64,000 nt of DNA from Actinomycetota bacterium (GTDB taxonomy: Bacteria > Actinomycetota > Geothermincolia > Geothermincolales > RBG-13-55-18): assembly GCA_014360645.1 (NCBI GenBank), contig JACIXD010000002.1:248001-312000 (forward strand), written 5' to 3'. Made by a program: the position numbers and the translations under genes. Positions 1-8,908 of this stretch are shown piece by piece (position 1 is the stretch's first letter; each line of letters begins with the position of its first letter). The notes below the pieces were generated by a model. It saw only the letters and a program-made list of their open reading frames with translations. It did no database searches and was not told the DNA's origin.

Positions 1-2003
1 AGCCCCAGGTCGTCTCCTTCCTCGAGGAGCACGCCGGCGATGCGCGGGTGGCCATGGCCAAGGAGCCGGGGGTGGACCGCGGGGAGTTCCCCCTCTGCTC
101 CAACCAGCTTCTTCCCTACGGGCTCGAGGACGCCTTCGGATTCTCCACCATACCTCCCGCGCGCCTCGACCGCTTCCTGGCTCTGGCGAACAACCGGCCC
201 GAGACCTCCGCCTTCGCGCTCCTCGGCGTGCGCCTGCTCTTCTCCAGCCTTTCCAGGGTGGGGGATACCGCCTACGATCTCTCCGACCCCTATCCCATAC
301 CCGGAGGCCTCGGCTCCGTGAGCTACGCCTTCCCGCAGGACACCTCGGGAAGGGAGCTCCGTCTCCTCCTGGACGGCAAGATCCTCGAATCCAGCGCCTC
401 GGGACGCCTGTGCGTGAAGCTGAACTCCATAATCAACGGCCGCGTGACCAGGCAACCCGTGCTTCTTCTACATAAGGACACGGGTCGCGACGCCTTCTTC
501 CTCGAGCTCATCGACACCGAGCAGGCCGCTTCCTTCGAGCGCACGCGGTTCAAGTCTCCCGGTTACGGCCGGGGGCGCGACGCCCTGGAGATCAGGGTCC
601 CTCTCCCCCGGCTCGGCGAGGCGGACGAGATCGTCCTGACCACCCTCTGCGACCCGTCCCTCGCGGGGACCCGCCTGGCGGCCCTCACGGCCATCGACGA
701 GGACGGAAGGCGCGTGCCCCTCACCGCCTGGCCGTCCGTCTTCAGTGACGGCAGGTTCGCCGTTTACGAGCTGCCGGGCGACCGCTTCCCAGCCTACCCG
801 GCCAACGAGGTCTCCTGGAGCCAGGACTGGAAGGAGGCTGTGGACCGCGCCTTCCGCGAGAGGAAGGGTCCCGGCGAGGTCATCCTGGTGGAGAACGAGG
901 TGGACGCCGAGACGCGGGAGGCCGTCACGAGGCTCCCGTCGGCACGGGAGGAGCCTTCCGTGGAGATGGTGGAGCGCGGGGGGAGCGGCATGTCCCTGCG
1001 CGTCAACAGCGATTCAGGCTTCATCCTGGTCATACCCTTGAACTATCTCCCCGGCTGGAGGGCGACGGTGGACGGGACGGGGACGAGGCTCTTCTCCGCC
1101 AACGGTTTCATGACCGCCCTCTACCTCCCGGCAGGAGACCACGAGGTGCGCCTCGCTTACCGCCCGCCCGGCCTCGTGGGAGGCGCGGCGCTATCGGCGT
1201 TCTCCCTGCTCCTCCTCTCGCTCCTCTTCGTCCTCGCGAGGAGGCGCGAGGCGGGAGAGACGGCGGCCCCTGGGGGCGAGAAGCCCGCGGCCGGGCCGGC
1301 GGGGGGGAGCATCAGCGCCTTCTTCCCGTGCTACAACGACTCCGCCACCCTCAAGGGGCTCATAGAGAAGGCCCTCTCCGTGCTCGCGGAGCTCACCGAC
1401 GATTACGAGGTGATCGTGGTAGACGACGGGAGCGCGGACTCCTCCAGCGAGGTGATAGACACCCTCGCCGCATCCTACCGGAAGGTCCGCGTGGTCAGGC
1501 ACGACCGCAACCGAGGCTACGGCGCGGCCCTGCGCAGCGGTATAAAGACCTCCAGCAAGGACTGGGTCTTCTACACCGACAGCGACGGACAGTACGATGT
1601 CGAGGACCTCCGTCGGCTGTATGCCTTGAGCGGCACCGCCGACGTGGTCAACGGCTACAAGGTGGGGCGCAGCGACGCCTGGTACCGCAGGCTCCTGGGG
1701 TCTGCCTATAACCGGCTGGTGCATTTCGCCTTCGCCATCCCCATCCGCGACGTGGACTGCGACTTCAGGCTCATGCGCGGAGACCTGGTGCGCGGACTCC
1801 ACCTGCGCTCCGAAGGGGGGGCCATCTGCGTGGAGCTGGTCAAGGAGCTGCAGGCGGCAGGGGCCGTCTTCGCGGAGACGCCGGTGGGACATTACCCGCG
1901 CGCCGAGGGCAGGAGTCAGTTCTTCCGCCTGAAAAACCTGCTTGTCATGGTAAGGGAGATTACGGCACTATGGTGGAGGATGCAGAAGAAGGGAGTGGTT
2001 TGA
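1..2003 (+). CDS. YfhO-type membrane protein C-terminus fused to GT2 glycosyltransferase (5' partial)
   Basis: The frame is open at the window's left edge; a GTG at 48 is only an internal candidate. Numbering from that GTG, residues 1-370 look like the soluble periplasmic part and last domain of YfhO-like membrane glycosylation proteins (PGWRATVDG, then LYLPAGDHEVRLAYRPPG). A single membrane helix follows near 374-396, then an Ala/Gly/Pro linker. From about 420 there is a complete GT2 domain of the DPM1/polyprenol-phosphate glycosyltransferase type, with VVDDGSAD near 458, TDSDGQYD near 511 (metal/nucleotide-sugar binding) and CDFRLMRG near 575. Inference: it transfers sugar to a lipid carrier or surface polymer. 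The stop overlaps the next start (TGATG), so translation is probably coupled. The membrane-rich N-terminal half lies outside the window. Confidence 0.8.
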   Translation, partial: PQVVSFLEEHAGDARVAMAKEPGVDRGEFPLCSNQLLPYGLEDAFGFSTIPPARLDRFLALANNRPETSAFALLGVRLLFSSLSRVGDTAYDLSDPYPIPGGLGSVSYAFPQDTSGRELRLLLDGKILESSASGRLCVKLNSIINGRVTRQPVLLLHKDTGRDAFFLELIDTEQAASFERTRFKSPGYGRGRDALEIRVPLPRLGEADEIVLTTLCDPSLAGTRLAALTAIDEDGRRVPLTAWPSVFSDGRFAVYELPGDRFPAYPANEVSWSQDWKEAVDRAFRERKGPGEVILVENEVDAETREAVTRLPSAREEPSVEMVERGGSGMSLRVNSDSGFILVIPLNYLPGWRATVDGTGTRLFSANGFMTALYLPAGDHEVRLAYRPPGLVGGAALSAFSLLLLSLLFVLARRREAGETAAPGGEKPAAGPAGGSISAFFPCYNDSATLKGLIEKALSVLAELTDDYEVIVVDDGSADSSSEVIDTLAASYRKVRVVRHDRNRGYGAALRSGIKTSSKDWVFYTDSDGQYDVEDLRRLYALSGTADVVNGYKVGRSDAWYRRLLGSAYNRLVHFAFAIPIRDVDCDFRLMRGDLVRGLHLRSEGGAICVELVKELQAAGAVFAETPVGHYPRAEGRSQFFRLKNLLVMVREITALWWRMQKKGVV

Positions 2004-3049
2004 TGGGCGAACCCGCCCCGCTTCAGGAAAGGTATGCCGGCAAGAGCGTCCTGGTCACGGGCGGATTGGGGTTCATCGGCAGCGGCCTGGTGCGCCGGTT
2101 ACTGCGCATGGAGGCTTGCGTCACCGTCATCGACGCCTGCTTCCCCGACCAGGGCGCCAACCTCTTCAACCTCAAGGAGGTGCTCGACGAGGTCGTCCTG
2201 GTGGTCGCGGACATCGGACGCGTGGAGGACATCTCGGCGTACCTTGTGGACCAGGACTACGTCTTCAACCTGGCCGCCTGCATAAGCCACGTGGGGTCGA
2301 TGCGCGACCCCATGCGGGACCTGGAGCGCAACTGCGTGAGCCAGCTGCGTTTCCTGGGCGCGCTCACGGAGCTGAGTCCGGGAACCCGCGTCCTGTACAC
2401 GGGCTCGCGCAGCCAGTACGGAAGCCCACTATACCTCCCCGTGGACGAGGACCACCCCCTCAAGCCCGTGGATTTCAACGGGGTGCACAAGACGGCGGTG
2501 GAGGAATACCACCGCATACTCCACGAGCTGGGCAAGCTGCGCTACACCTCGCTGCGCCTCACCAACATCTACGGTCCCCGGCACCAGATGCACAACGACG
2601 GTCAGGGCTTCCTGAACTGGTTCATACGCCAAGCCCTGGCGGGCCAGGAGATATGCGTTTACGGCGACGGCGCTCAGAAGCGGGATTTCCTATACGTCGA
2701 CGACGCGGTGGATGCCATCCTCGCCGCCGCCTCCGACCCCCGGTGCGAGGGCCGCGTCTTCAACCTCGCCTCCGGGGTCGCGGTGAGCGTGCTGGAGGCG
2801 GCGTCCATCATCTGCGAGCTCGCCGGCAACGGCTACCGCTGCGCCCCCTACCCCCCCGATGCGGGAGCGGTGGAGCCCGGGGATATCCGTCTCGACGGCT
2901 CGCGGCTGCAGGCACTGCTGGGGTGGCGGCCCCGTACAGACCTCAAGGAAGGCATCTCCAGGACCCTGTCCTTCTACCGCCGCCACGGGCTGCGCTATTT
3001 CCGGGAGGGAAAGGCGCGCGTGGCGCTCAAGGGGGGTGCCCCGGGATGA
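2003..3049 (+). CDS. NAD-dependent epimerase/dehydratase (extended SDR)
   Basis: A 348-residue nucleotide-sugar-type SDR. The ATG at 2003 overlaps the upstream TGA; an in-frame start at 1970 would lie inside the upstream gene and is rejected. GGLGFIGSG near the N-terminus is the Rossmann NAD(P)-binding glycine motif. YTGSRSQYG carries the usual Ser/Thr region, and LRLTNIYGPRHQ and YGDGAQKRDFLYVDDAV are typical of UDP/GDP-sugar epimerases. At the expected YxxxK site the sequence reads NGVHK, so the catalytic Tyr position is Asn while Lys is kept. Together with the flanking glycosyltransferase and aminotransferase it suggests synthesis of a modified sugar. The exact substrate cannot be read from the sequence. 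Confidence 0.85.
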   Translation: MGEPAPLQERYAGKSVLVTGGLGFIGSGLVRRLLRMEACVTVIDACFPDQGANLFNLKEVLDEVVLVVADIGRVEDISAYLVDQDYVFNLAACISHVGSMRDPMRDLERNCVSQLRFLGALTELSPGTRVLYTGSRSQYGSPLYLPVDEDHPLKPVDFNGVHKTAVEEYHRILHELGKLRYTSLRLTNIYGPRHQMHNDGQGFLNWFIRQALAGQEICVYGDGAQKRDFLYVDDAVDAILAAASDPRCEGRVFNLASGVAVSVLEAASIICELAGNGYRCAPYPPDAGAVEPGDIRLDGSRLQALLGWRPRTDLKEGISRTLSFYRRHGLRYFREGKARVALKGGAPG

Positions 3050-3120
3050 GGTGCGTTTCCGGCAGGACGCCCGCATACGCGCCCCGTCCGGGATATCGCG
3101 GCGGATCGGGCTAGTATCCC

Positions 3121-4248
3121 ATGGGCGACATCCGCGTCCCCTTCCTGGACCTCTCGCGCCATGACCGGGCTCTGCTCCCGGAGCTCTCCGCGGCATTCTC
3201 GCGCGTTCTGCAGGGAGGGAGGTTCGTGCTCGGCCCCGAGGTATCCGCGTTCGAGGAGGAGTTCGCCTCCTTCTGCGGCGCGAGGCACGCGGTAGGGGTG
3301 GCCTCGGGGACGGACGCCATCGTCCTCGTCCTCAGGGCGCTGGGGATAGCTCCGGGAGATGAGGTGGTGACTCCCGCCCTCTCCGCTCCCCCCACCGCCG
3401 TAGCCGTCTCCCTGGCCGGAGGACGGCCTCTCTTCGTGGATATCGACCCCGCAACCCGCTGTATCGACCCCTCGCAGGTCGAGAGGTCCATCGGCCCCCG
3501 CACCCGCTTCCTCCTGGCGGTGCATCTCTACGGCCGCCTCGCGGAGACGGAGGAGCTGTCACGGATCGCGGACGGTCACGGCCTGGTGCTGGTGGAGGAC
3601 TGCGCGCAGGCCCACGGCGCCCGCCGCAACGGCCGCTCCGCGGGCACCTGGGGACGGGCGGGCTGCTACAGTTTCTACCCCACCAAGAACCTGGGGGCGT
3701 ACGGGGACGGCGGCGCGGTGATCACCGATGATGCGCAGCTCGCGCGCCGCCTGCGCGAGCTGCGGGATTACGGCCGCGTGGATCGAGACCGCATCGCGGA
3801 GGTGGGGACGAACAGCCGCCTGGACGAGCTGCAGGCGGCCTTCCTGCGCGTCAAACTGGGAAGACTGGAGGAATGGAACCGCCGCCGCAGGGATCTGGCG
3901 CGCCGCTACTGGGAGGAGCTGGAAGGCCTGCCCCTCGACCTCCCGGAATGGGACGGAATGGAGGACCACTGTTTTCACCTCTGGGTGGCGGCCTGCGAGG
4001 AACGCGATGCCCTGCGCGCCTGGCTGGCGGAAGAGGGCATCGAGACCGCCGTCCACTATCCCGTGCCCCTGCACCTCCAGGCGCCTTACCTCGAGGGGGG
4101 GAAGCCGGCCTTCTCATGCCCGGAGGCGGAGCGTTTCTGCGCCAGGGCCATCTCCCTCCCCCTGCATCCCTCGCTCTCGGAGGACGAGCAGGATGCGGTG
4201 ATCTCCGCGGTGAAGGGCTTTTTCCGCCGGCGTCGGAAGACGGCATGA
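3121..4248 (+). CDS. DegT/DnrJ/EryC1/StrS-family sugar aminotransferase
   Basis: A 375-residue PLP-dependent aminotransferase of the kind that aminates keto-sugars for surface polysaccharides. Visible features are the cofactor-pocket stretch GVASGTDAIVLVLRALG, VEDCAQAHGA, and SFYPTKNLGAYGDGGA, in which Lys189 should form the Schiff base. NSRLDELQAAFLRVKL and the C-terminal AVHYPVPLHLQ are also family signatures. It begins 71 nt after the epimerase and lies in the same direction, so it probably shares its transcript. The length matches the family. Which amino-sugar it makes is not determined. Confidence 0.92.
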   Translation: MGDIRVPFLDLSRHDRALLPELSAAFSRVLQGGRFVLGPEVSAFEEEFASFCGARHAVGVASGTDAIVLVLRALGIAPGDEVVTPALSAPPTAVAVSLAGGRPLFVDIDPATRCIDPSQVERSIGPRTRFLLAVHLYGRLAETEELSRIADGHGLVLVEDCAQAHGARRNGRSAGTWGRAGCYSFYPTKNLGAYGDGGAVITDDAQLARRLRELRDYGRVDRDRIAEVGTNSRLDELQAAFLRVKLGRLEEWNRRRRDLARRYWEELEGLPLDLPEWDGMEDHCFHLWVAACEERDALRAWLAEEGIETAVHYPVPLHLQAPYLEGGKPAFSCPEAERFCARAISLPLHPSLSEDEQDAVISAVKGFFRRRRKTA

Positions 4249-4380
4249 CCTCCGCATCCGCAAGCACTTCCGGTATCCTTACATTTATTACCAAGTGCCA
4301 CGCAGGTACGGTATCCGTGTTTCGTGCCGCCCCCCGTGCTCGGATCCGCGTCTTGCATCGACATCCGGCGGCACCGCGCA

Positions 4381-4551
4381 GGTCAGAGACAGGTGATCAG
4401 GCGCATGCAGTCCATCTTCCGCGGCTGCGCCTCCTCGCGCGCCGCACAACCCGTGAGGAAGATCCGCTTCGCAGTGCCCGGTCAGAGATAGGTGGTCAGG
4501 CGCATGCAGTCCATCTTCCGCGGCTGCGCCTCCTCGCGCGCCGCATATCCC
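4381..4551 (-). repeat. Direct duplication of the nitroreductase 3' end (about 72 bp, 99-bp offset)
   Basis: The stretch 4480-4551 (last codons and stop of the nitroreductase gene) recurs at 4381-4452 with about four mismatches. Both copies contain GCATGCAGTCCATCTTCC. Read on the minus strand, the downstream copy would encode a near-identical tail ending RKMDCMRLITCL-stop, versus RKMDCMRLTTYL-stop in the gene. The sequence between the copies is not duplicated, so this is a dispersed rather than perfect tandem repeat. Confidence 0.85.
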
Positions 4552-5000
4552 ACCGGTACCAGGGCCAGGGGCCTTATGTCCCGCGCCAGGCGGAGTTCGC
4601 GCGCCACCTCCTCCTCCCGGAATGCCCCCACCCAGCAGGCCCCAAGACCGAGGGCGGTGGCGCAGAGCAGCATATTCTGGGTGGCCGCCGCGGTGTCCTG
4701 CACGGCGTAGAGCTCCACCCCGCGCCTGCCGTAGGCGGCGGCGTGGGCGGCGAGGTCGGCGCACACCACGATGACCACGGGAGCCTCGGCCACGAAGGAC
4801 TGGCCCAGGGCCGCCTTTGCCAGGCGCTCCTTCAATCCCGCGTCGCGCACCACCACGAAGCGCCACGGCTGCACGTTCCCGGCCGAGGGCGCCTGGCAGG
4901 CGCAGCGCAGGAGCTCCTCCACGAGCTCGTCCGCCACCTCCCTGTCCGCACGGAAGGAACGCACGCTGCGCCTCTTCTCCATGGCCTCGAACACGTCCAT
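4482..5000 (-). CDS. Nitroreductase-family protein
   Basis: A 172-residue FMN-dependent nitroreductase-like protein, a typical length for the short group. The N-terminal motif EKRRSVRSF gives the conserved Arg residues that hold the FMN phosphate. APSAGNVQPWRFVVV is the second flavin-binding stretch, and LGLGACWVGAF with LALVPVGYA completes the C-terminal part of the fold. The substrate is unknown; members reduce nitro groups, quinones or enones with NAD(P)H. It ends within a 72-bp block that is duplicated just downstream. It lies 13 nt after the P1-peptidase gene on the same strand and is probably cotranscribed with it. Confidence 0.88.
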   Translation of the reverse strand: MDVFEAMEKRRSVRSFRADREVADELVEELLRCACQAPSAGNVQPWRFVVVRDAGLKERLAKAALGQSFVAEAPVVIVVCADLAAHAAAYGRRGVELYAVQDTAAATQNMLLCATALGLGACWVGAFREEEVARELRLARDIRPLALVPVGYAAREEAQPRKMDCMRLTTYL

Positions 5001-5013
5001 GTCGCGCCCCTCC

Positions 5014-5961
5014 TCACACCAGGTCGGCGTGGGCGGGAATGCCCGCCACTCCCTTCGCGTGCAGTACCGCGTTGCGCACCGCGCGCGCCATCAGCTCCGC
5101 GGCCATGATCCCCACCACATCCGCGGAAGCCTCCACCTCCCCCGTGGCCGCCGCGAAGACCAGATCTCCGTCCACCTTGGTGTGGCTGGGGGAGATGGCC
5201 CGGGCGAAACCGTTGTGGGCTCTCTGGGCCACCCAGTTCACGTCGGTCTTGCCGAGGCGCGCGTTGCTCACGACCACCCCCAGGGTGGTGTTGGTGAAGG
5301 GCATGACATAACCGCCGCCCAGGGAGGACTCGATGAGCGATTGCGTGCCCGCGAACCCCCCCTCGGGGAGGCGCGCCCCCGCCAGCACCCGCCCCTCTTC
5401 GTCCACCACGTCCCCGAAGGCGTTGACCACCGCCAGGGCGAGCATCTTCAAGCCCTCTCCCTCGAAGAACGCCGTGCCCAGGCCGCTCTTGGTGGCGTTG
5501 GCGGGGCCCAGCATCATCCCCACCGTGGCGCCCATCCCCGCGCCCACGTTCCCCTGGCGCGTGGGGTCATCGCTCGCGTCCAGGCAGGCGCGGTAGCCCA
5601 TCTCCGCGTCCGGCCGGGCACCAGGATCTCCCACCGCCAGGTCGAAGATCACCGCCGCGGGCACGATGGGAACGCGCGCCACCCCGGTGTCGAAGCCGAT
5701 GCCCCTTTCCTCGAGGTAACGGACCACTCCGGTGGCGGCGGCGAGCCCGAAGGCGCTGCCGCCGGAAAGCACGAAGGCGTGTATCTCCTCCACCAGGTTC
5801 ACGGGATGGAGCAGGTCCGTCTCCCGCGTCCCCGGAGCACCTCCCCGCACATCCACGCCGCCCTTGGTGCCCGGGGGAAGCAGCACTACCGTGCACCCCG
5901 TGAGCCCGTTCTCGTCATGCGCATGCCCCACCCTCACGCCGTCTATCGCCCACTCTGCCAT
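5014..5961 (-). CDS. P1-family (DmpA/NylC-like) peptidase or amidohydrolase
   Basis: A 315-residue member of the N-terminal-nucleophile P1/S58 family, which self-cleaves to expose a Thr or Ser nucleophile. Visible hallmarks are VRVGHA near the start, VLSGGSAFGLAAATGVVRYLEE, and FTNTTLGVVVSNA, whose Thr pair sits at the autoprocessing and nucleophile site. The start at 5961 is chosen because AAGGAGGG precedes the ATG; a longer frame up to 6027 lacks such a site. Known relatives are aminopeptidases or nylon-oligomer hydrolases, so the natural substrate is open. It sits upstream of the nitroreductase gene. Confidence 0.85.
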   Translation of the reverse strand: MAEWAIDGVRVGHAHDENGLTGCTVVLLPPGTKGGVDVRGGAPGTRETDLLHPVNLVEEIHAFVLSGGSAFGLAAATGVVRYLEERGIGFDTGVARVPIVPAAVIFDLAVGDPGARPDAEMGYRACLDASDDPTRQGNVGAGMGATVGMMLGPANATKSGLGTAFFEGEGLKMLALAVVNAFGDVVDEEGRVLAGARLPEGGFAGTQSLIESSLGGGYVMPFTNTTLGVVVSNARLGKTDVNWVAQRAHNGFARAISPSHTKVDGDLVFAAATGEVEASADVVGIMAAELMARAVRNAVLHAKGVAGIPAHADLV

Positions 5962-6098
5962 GGATCCCTCCTTGCCCGCACATAACGTGGGTACCCACCG
6001 GAAAACGCCTGCCCCTACACGGTCCATTGCGGCTTCCGCGGCGGGCCCCAGCTCCGGCGTCCGCCCTCACCGCCGCCCTCGGCCGCGCCGCGTGCGCC

Positions 6099-7577
6099 TC
6101 AATCGGCGCGGTGGATCAGGTCCCGGGCGAACCGCAGGGCGTCCTCCCTGCTCTTGAGCACCCCCTCCATCTGCGCCGCGCGCACTTCCCTCAGTATCTC
6201 CCCCACGAAAGGGCCCTCCGGTAGGTGGAACTCGCGGACGAGGTCTCTCCCCATGATCAGGGGAGGGGTCTCCCTCTCGCGACCGTGCTCCTCCAGGAGA
6301 GCGGCGCAGAAAGCCACGTAGCGCTCCAGTTTGTCCGGGGTGGAGAGGGGTCCCCGGGTCGCGCGGCGGTCGGCCACCGAGAGGAGGACCACGTCCACCA
6401 GCTCTTCCCCCAGGCGCGAGAGGAGGTGGCGCAGCCGCCTGCGGGTGGGTCGGTCCACCACCGCCAGCCCGATATCCATGTGCTTCGCCACCACGTCGAC
6501 CACGTAGTCTCCCGCCCGGCGAGAAAGCCGCAGTCTTTCCGTCAGCTCCCGCGCCGCCCCGCGGCTGTGCTCCTGGTGGGAATAGAAATGGATGCGTCCC
6601 GAGGCGTCTCGCGACACCGTCTCAGCCTTGCCGGCGTCGTGATAGAGAGCCGCGAGGCGCAGGAAGGCCTTGCGGGGATAGAGGTCCTGGAGCGGCTCCT
6701 CCATGCGCTCCCGGATATGGTCCTCGTGGCCCGGGAACATCCCCCCGGGATCGGCGATCAGGCGGTCGAGTTCCTCCAGGGTGAGCAGGGTGTGCGACCA
6801 TACGTCCAGGTGGTGGTAGGCGTTCTGCTCCAGGCCCACCAGGGGCACGAGGTGCGGGAACACGTACTGCATGAGGCCCGTGGACTCGAGGTCCGCGAAG
6901 ATGGGGGCGGTGTCCGGGATGAGCAGCGTCTCCAGCAGCTCCACCGCCACGCGCTCCCCCGGCGTCCTGGTGACCAGGGGGGCGTATTTCTTCATGTGGT
7001 TCAAAGTGCGCTCCTCGTATTCCAGGCCCAGGACGTGCCGAAAGCGCAGGGCACGCACCAGCCGCACCGGGTCCATGAGAAAGGACTCGTTGGAGCACTC
7101 GCGCAGGATGCCCCGGGAGAGGTCCCGCCATCCGTAATGCTTGTCCACCAGGTCGCGCGGCAGCCACAGCCCTCCCGCCGCCAGCCTCTCCACCTCGAGG
7201 GCCATGGCGTTGACGGTGAAGTCGCGGTAGGAGAGGTCCTCCTCGACGCTCATGCCCCTGATGGGAGAGAAATCCAGGGTGCGCCTGCCGTCCCCGCCGC
7301 TCGCGACCACCACGCGGTGCGCCCTCTCCTCCTCGTGCAGCACGAAGGCCTTGCCTCCGAAGCGTGCGGCGACCTCCGCGGCCACCGCCGCGGGGTCGGC
7401 GGAGGTGATGAAATCGATATCCGCGGGCACGGCGCCCAGGAAGTAATCCCTTAGATAACCTCCCACGAGATAGAGCTCCCCCCGGCGCCGGGAGGCGAGA
7501 AAGGAGAGCAGCGAGCCCATGAAGGGGTCCGCCCTCTTCAGTTCATCCAGGTCCATGGTCTTGGGGAGGGACCGCAA
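6099..7577 (-). CDS. cca: CCA tRNA nucleotidyltransferase (class II, with HD domain)
   Basis: A 492-residue class II nucleotidyltransferase that adds or repairs the 3' CCA of tRNA. YLVGGYLRDYFLG and DIDFITSA give the glycine-rich motif and the two catalytic carboxylates. DFTVNAMAL and the RLVRALRF motif follow as in CCA enzymes and poly(A) polymerases. The C-terminal half carries an HD phosphohydrolase domain (LAALYHDAGKAE, then HSRGAARELTERLRLS). A TTG start at 7577 preceded by GGAGGAGA is preferred over the ATG at 7556, which has no ribosome binding site. All tRNA genes found here already encode CCA, so the role may be mainly repair. Confidence 0.92.
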   Translation of the reverse strand: MRSLPKTMDLDELKRADPFMGSLLSFLASRRRGELYLVGGYLRDYFLGAVPADIDFITSADPAAVAAEVAARFGGKAFVLHEEERAHRVVVASGGDGRRTLDFSPIRGMSVEEDLSYRDFTVNAMALEVERLAAGGLWLPRDLVDKHYGWRDLSRGILRECSNESFLMDPVRLVRALRFRHVLGLEYEERTLNHMKKYAPLVTRTPGERVAVELLETLLIPDTAPIFADLESTGLMQYVFPHLVPLVGLEQNAYHHLDVWSHTLLTLEELDRLIADPGGMFPGHEDHIRERMEEPLQDLYPRKAFLRLAALYHDAGKAETVSRDASGRIHFYSHQEHSRGAARELTERLRLSRRAGDYVVDVVAKHMDIGLAVVDRPTRRRLRHLLSRLGEELVDVVLLSVADRRATRGPLSTPDKLERYVAFCAALLEEHGRERETPPLIMGRDLVREFHLPEGPFVGEILREVRAAQMEGVLKSREDALRFARDLIHRAD

Positions 7578-7669
7578 TTCTCTCCTCCGCTAGGCAAGCC
7601 GCTTTCCCGACCCCACATTATAACCCAGTGACGGCGTCCCGGCGGCCATGCCGCGCCTCCGCGGGGTCC

Positions 7670-8089
7670 TCAGTCCCGGGTCCAGTAGACGCGGGCGAAG
7701 TCGGAATGGTGCTGCCACTGGATGTCCAGGTGGCCGGAATACGCCTTCTCGAACTCCTTGCCCAGCCTTTCCGCCAGGGTGCGGTCGGTGGTCTCTATGA
7801 CGATCTCGTCCTTTTTCTCCTCTATATGGTAGATGCGCGCCGCGATGTTCTTGCGCAGCTTTTTCTGGGCCACGCTGCGTATGAGGTTCTTTACCTCCTC
7901 GCGGTGTCTGGCCACGAAGTCCCCCCTGAGATAGACCACGCCGTCCACCTGTCCGCGCGCCACCCGCTCGCACCCCGGGCAGAGGTGCTTCTCCCATCCG
8001 TTGCCCTTCATGGCCTTCTCGCGGACGGGTTCGTTGAAATCCCACTTCTGGTCGACGCAAACGGCGTAGCAGGACGGACATATCTTCAT
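7670..8089 (-). CDS. Small zinc-ribbon protein (BCAM0308-like)
   Basis: A 139-residue protein starting MKICPSCYAV, with CPSC near the N-terminus and CPGC around residue 50. This gives a four-Cys zinc-binding arrangement reminiscent of BCAM0308-type proteins and loosely of the NMD3/archaeal zinc-ribbon family. The middle (EEVKNLIRSVAQKKLRKNIAARIY) is basic and helical and ends in an acidic/aromatic tail. The ATG at 8089 overlaps the TGA of the upstream NTPase gene (ATGA) and has GGAGG in front. Function is unknown; coupling to the NTPase gene suggests a shared nucleic-acid role, which is inference. Confidence 0.75.
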   Translation of the reverse strand: MKICPSCYAVCVDQKWDFNEPVREKAMKGNGWEKHLCPGCERVARGQVDGVVYLRGDFVARHREEVKNLIRSVAQKKLRKNIAARIYHIEEKKDEIVIETTDRTLAERLGKEFEKAYSGHLDIQWQHHSDFARVYWTRD

Positions 8090-8697
8090 GGCTCCGTACC
8101 TCCTTCGGGATCCGCGCAAACACCATCTTCAGCCAGCAGGTTCAACAACTCCTCATATATCACCCCCGCAATCTCGTCGCGGTTGGAAACGGACAGCCCG
8201 TGCACCCGCACGTCCTCACGCTCCAGCAGGCGGCGCGTGAGGGGATTATCCCCCGCTTGCACGGTGGCAAGCAGGGGCAGGGGGGAATCGAAGAGGCCGG
8301 GTAGCAGGGAGCGGAAGGAATCCGAGCACAGCTCCATGCGTCCTATCTCGTCCACGACCAGGAGGTCGAAATCTTCGTCGCCGGTGTCCAGTGCTCTCAA
8401 GGCCACCCTCTCGAAGGCCAGCGTATCGACGCCGTATTTTCCCACCCGGGGGCCTACGCGGCGCGCCGCGTGCGCGAGGACCGCCGTCTCCCCTGCCAGG
8501 TCCCGTACCATGAAACCGACCCGGGAGGATCCCTCTCTCATCTCCTCGGTCACGAAGCCCCTCGCCTTGAACCCGGCCGCGGCGAGCTCCCGGACCACCT
8601 TGAGCACCAGGGTGGTCTTGCCGCAACCAGGCCGCCCGGTCACCAGGATGTTGCGGAGCGTCCTCCCTTCCCGGCTAACGCTCACGCCCTCCGCCAC
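8086..8697 (-). CDS. THEP1-type nucleoside-triphosphatase
   Basis: A 203-residue P-loop NTPase of the THEP1/NTPase_1 family. The Walker A motif GRPGCGKTT is at residues 21-29 and Walker B is LLVVDEIGRMEL. FKARGFVTEEMREG and SDSFRSLLPGLFDSP are characteristic of this family, whose archaeal and bacterial members hydrolyse NTPs and have been linked to RNA modification. It uses a GTG start with GGGGAGG upstream. The stop overlaps the start of the zinc-ribbon gene by 4 nt. The biological substrate is not known. Confidence 0.88.
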   Translation of the reverse strand: MAEGVSVSREGRTLRNILVTGRPGCGKTTLVLKVVRELAAAGFKARGFVTEEMREGSSRVGFMVRDLAGETAVLAHAARRVGPRVGKYGVDTLAFERVALRALDTGDEDFDLLVVDEIGRMELCSDSFRSLLPGLFDSPLPLLATVQAGDNPLTRRLLEREDVRVHGLSVSNRDEIAGVIYEELLNLLAEDGVCADPEGGTEP

Positions 8698-8908
8698 ACG
8701 AGCCTCCCCGCCGCTTCGGCCATGCCCTGCCCCCGCAAGATGCTCCGTGCCTCACGCGCCCCCCGGTACCGGCGTCCTCCATGGCGCCGGAACGCCGCGC
8801 CTACGGCGCCTTTCCCCCGCGGGAGCGCCACACCCCGGCCACCGCATCCCGTGTACCCGCTTACATATCGTGCATATTAATCCTACCCCGCCCCTCCAGC
8901 GTTAAACC

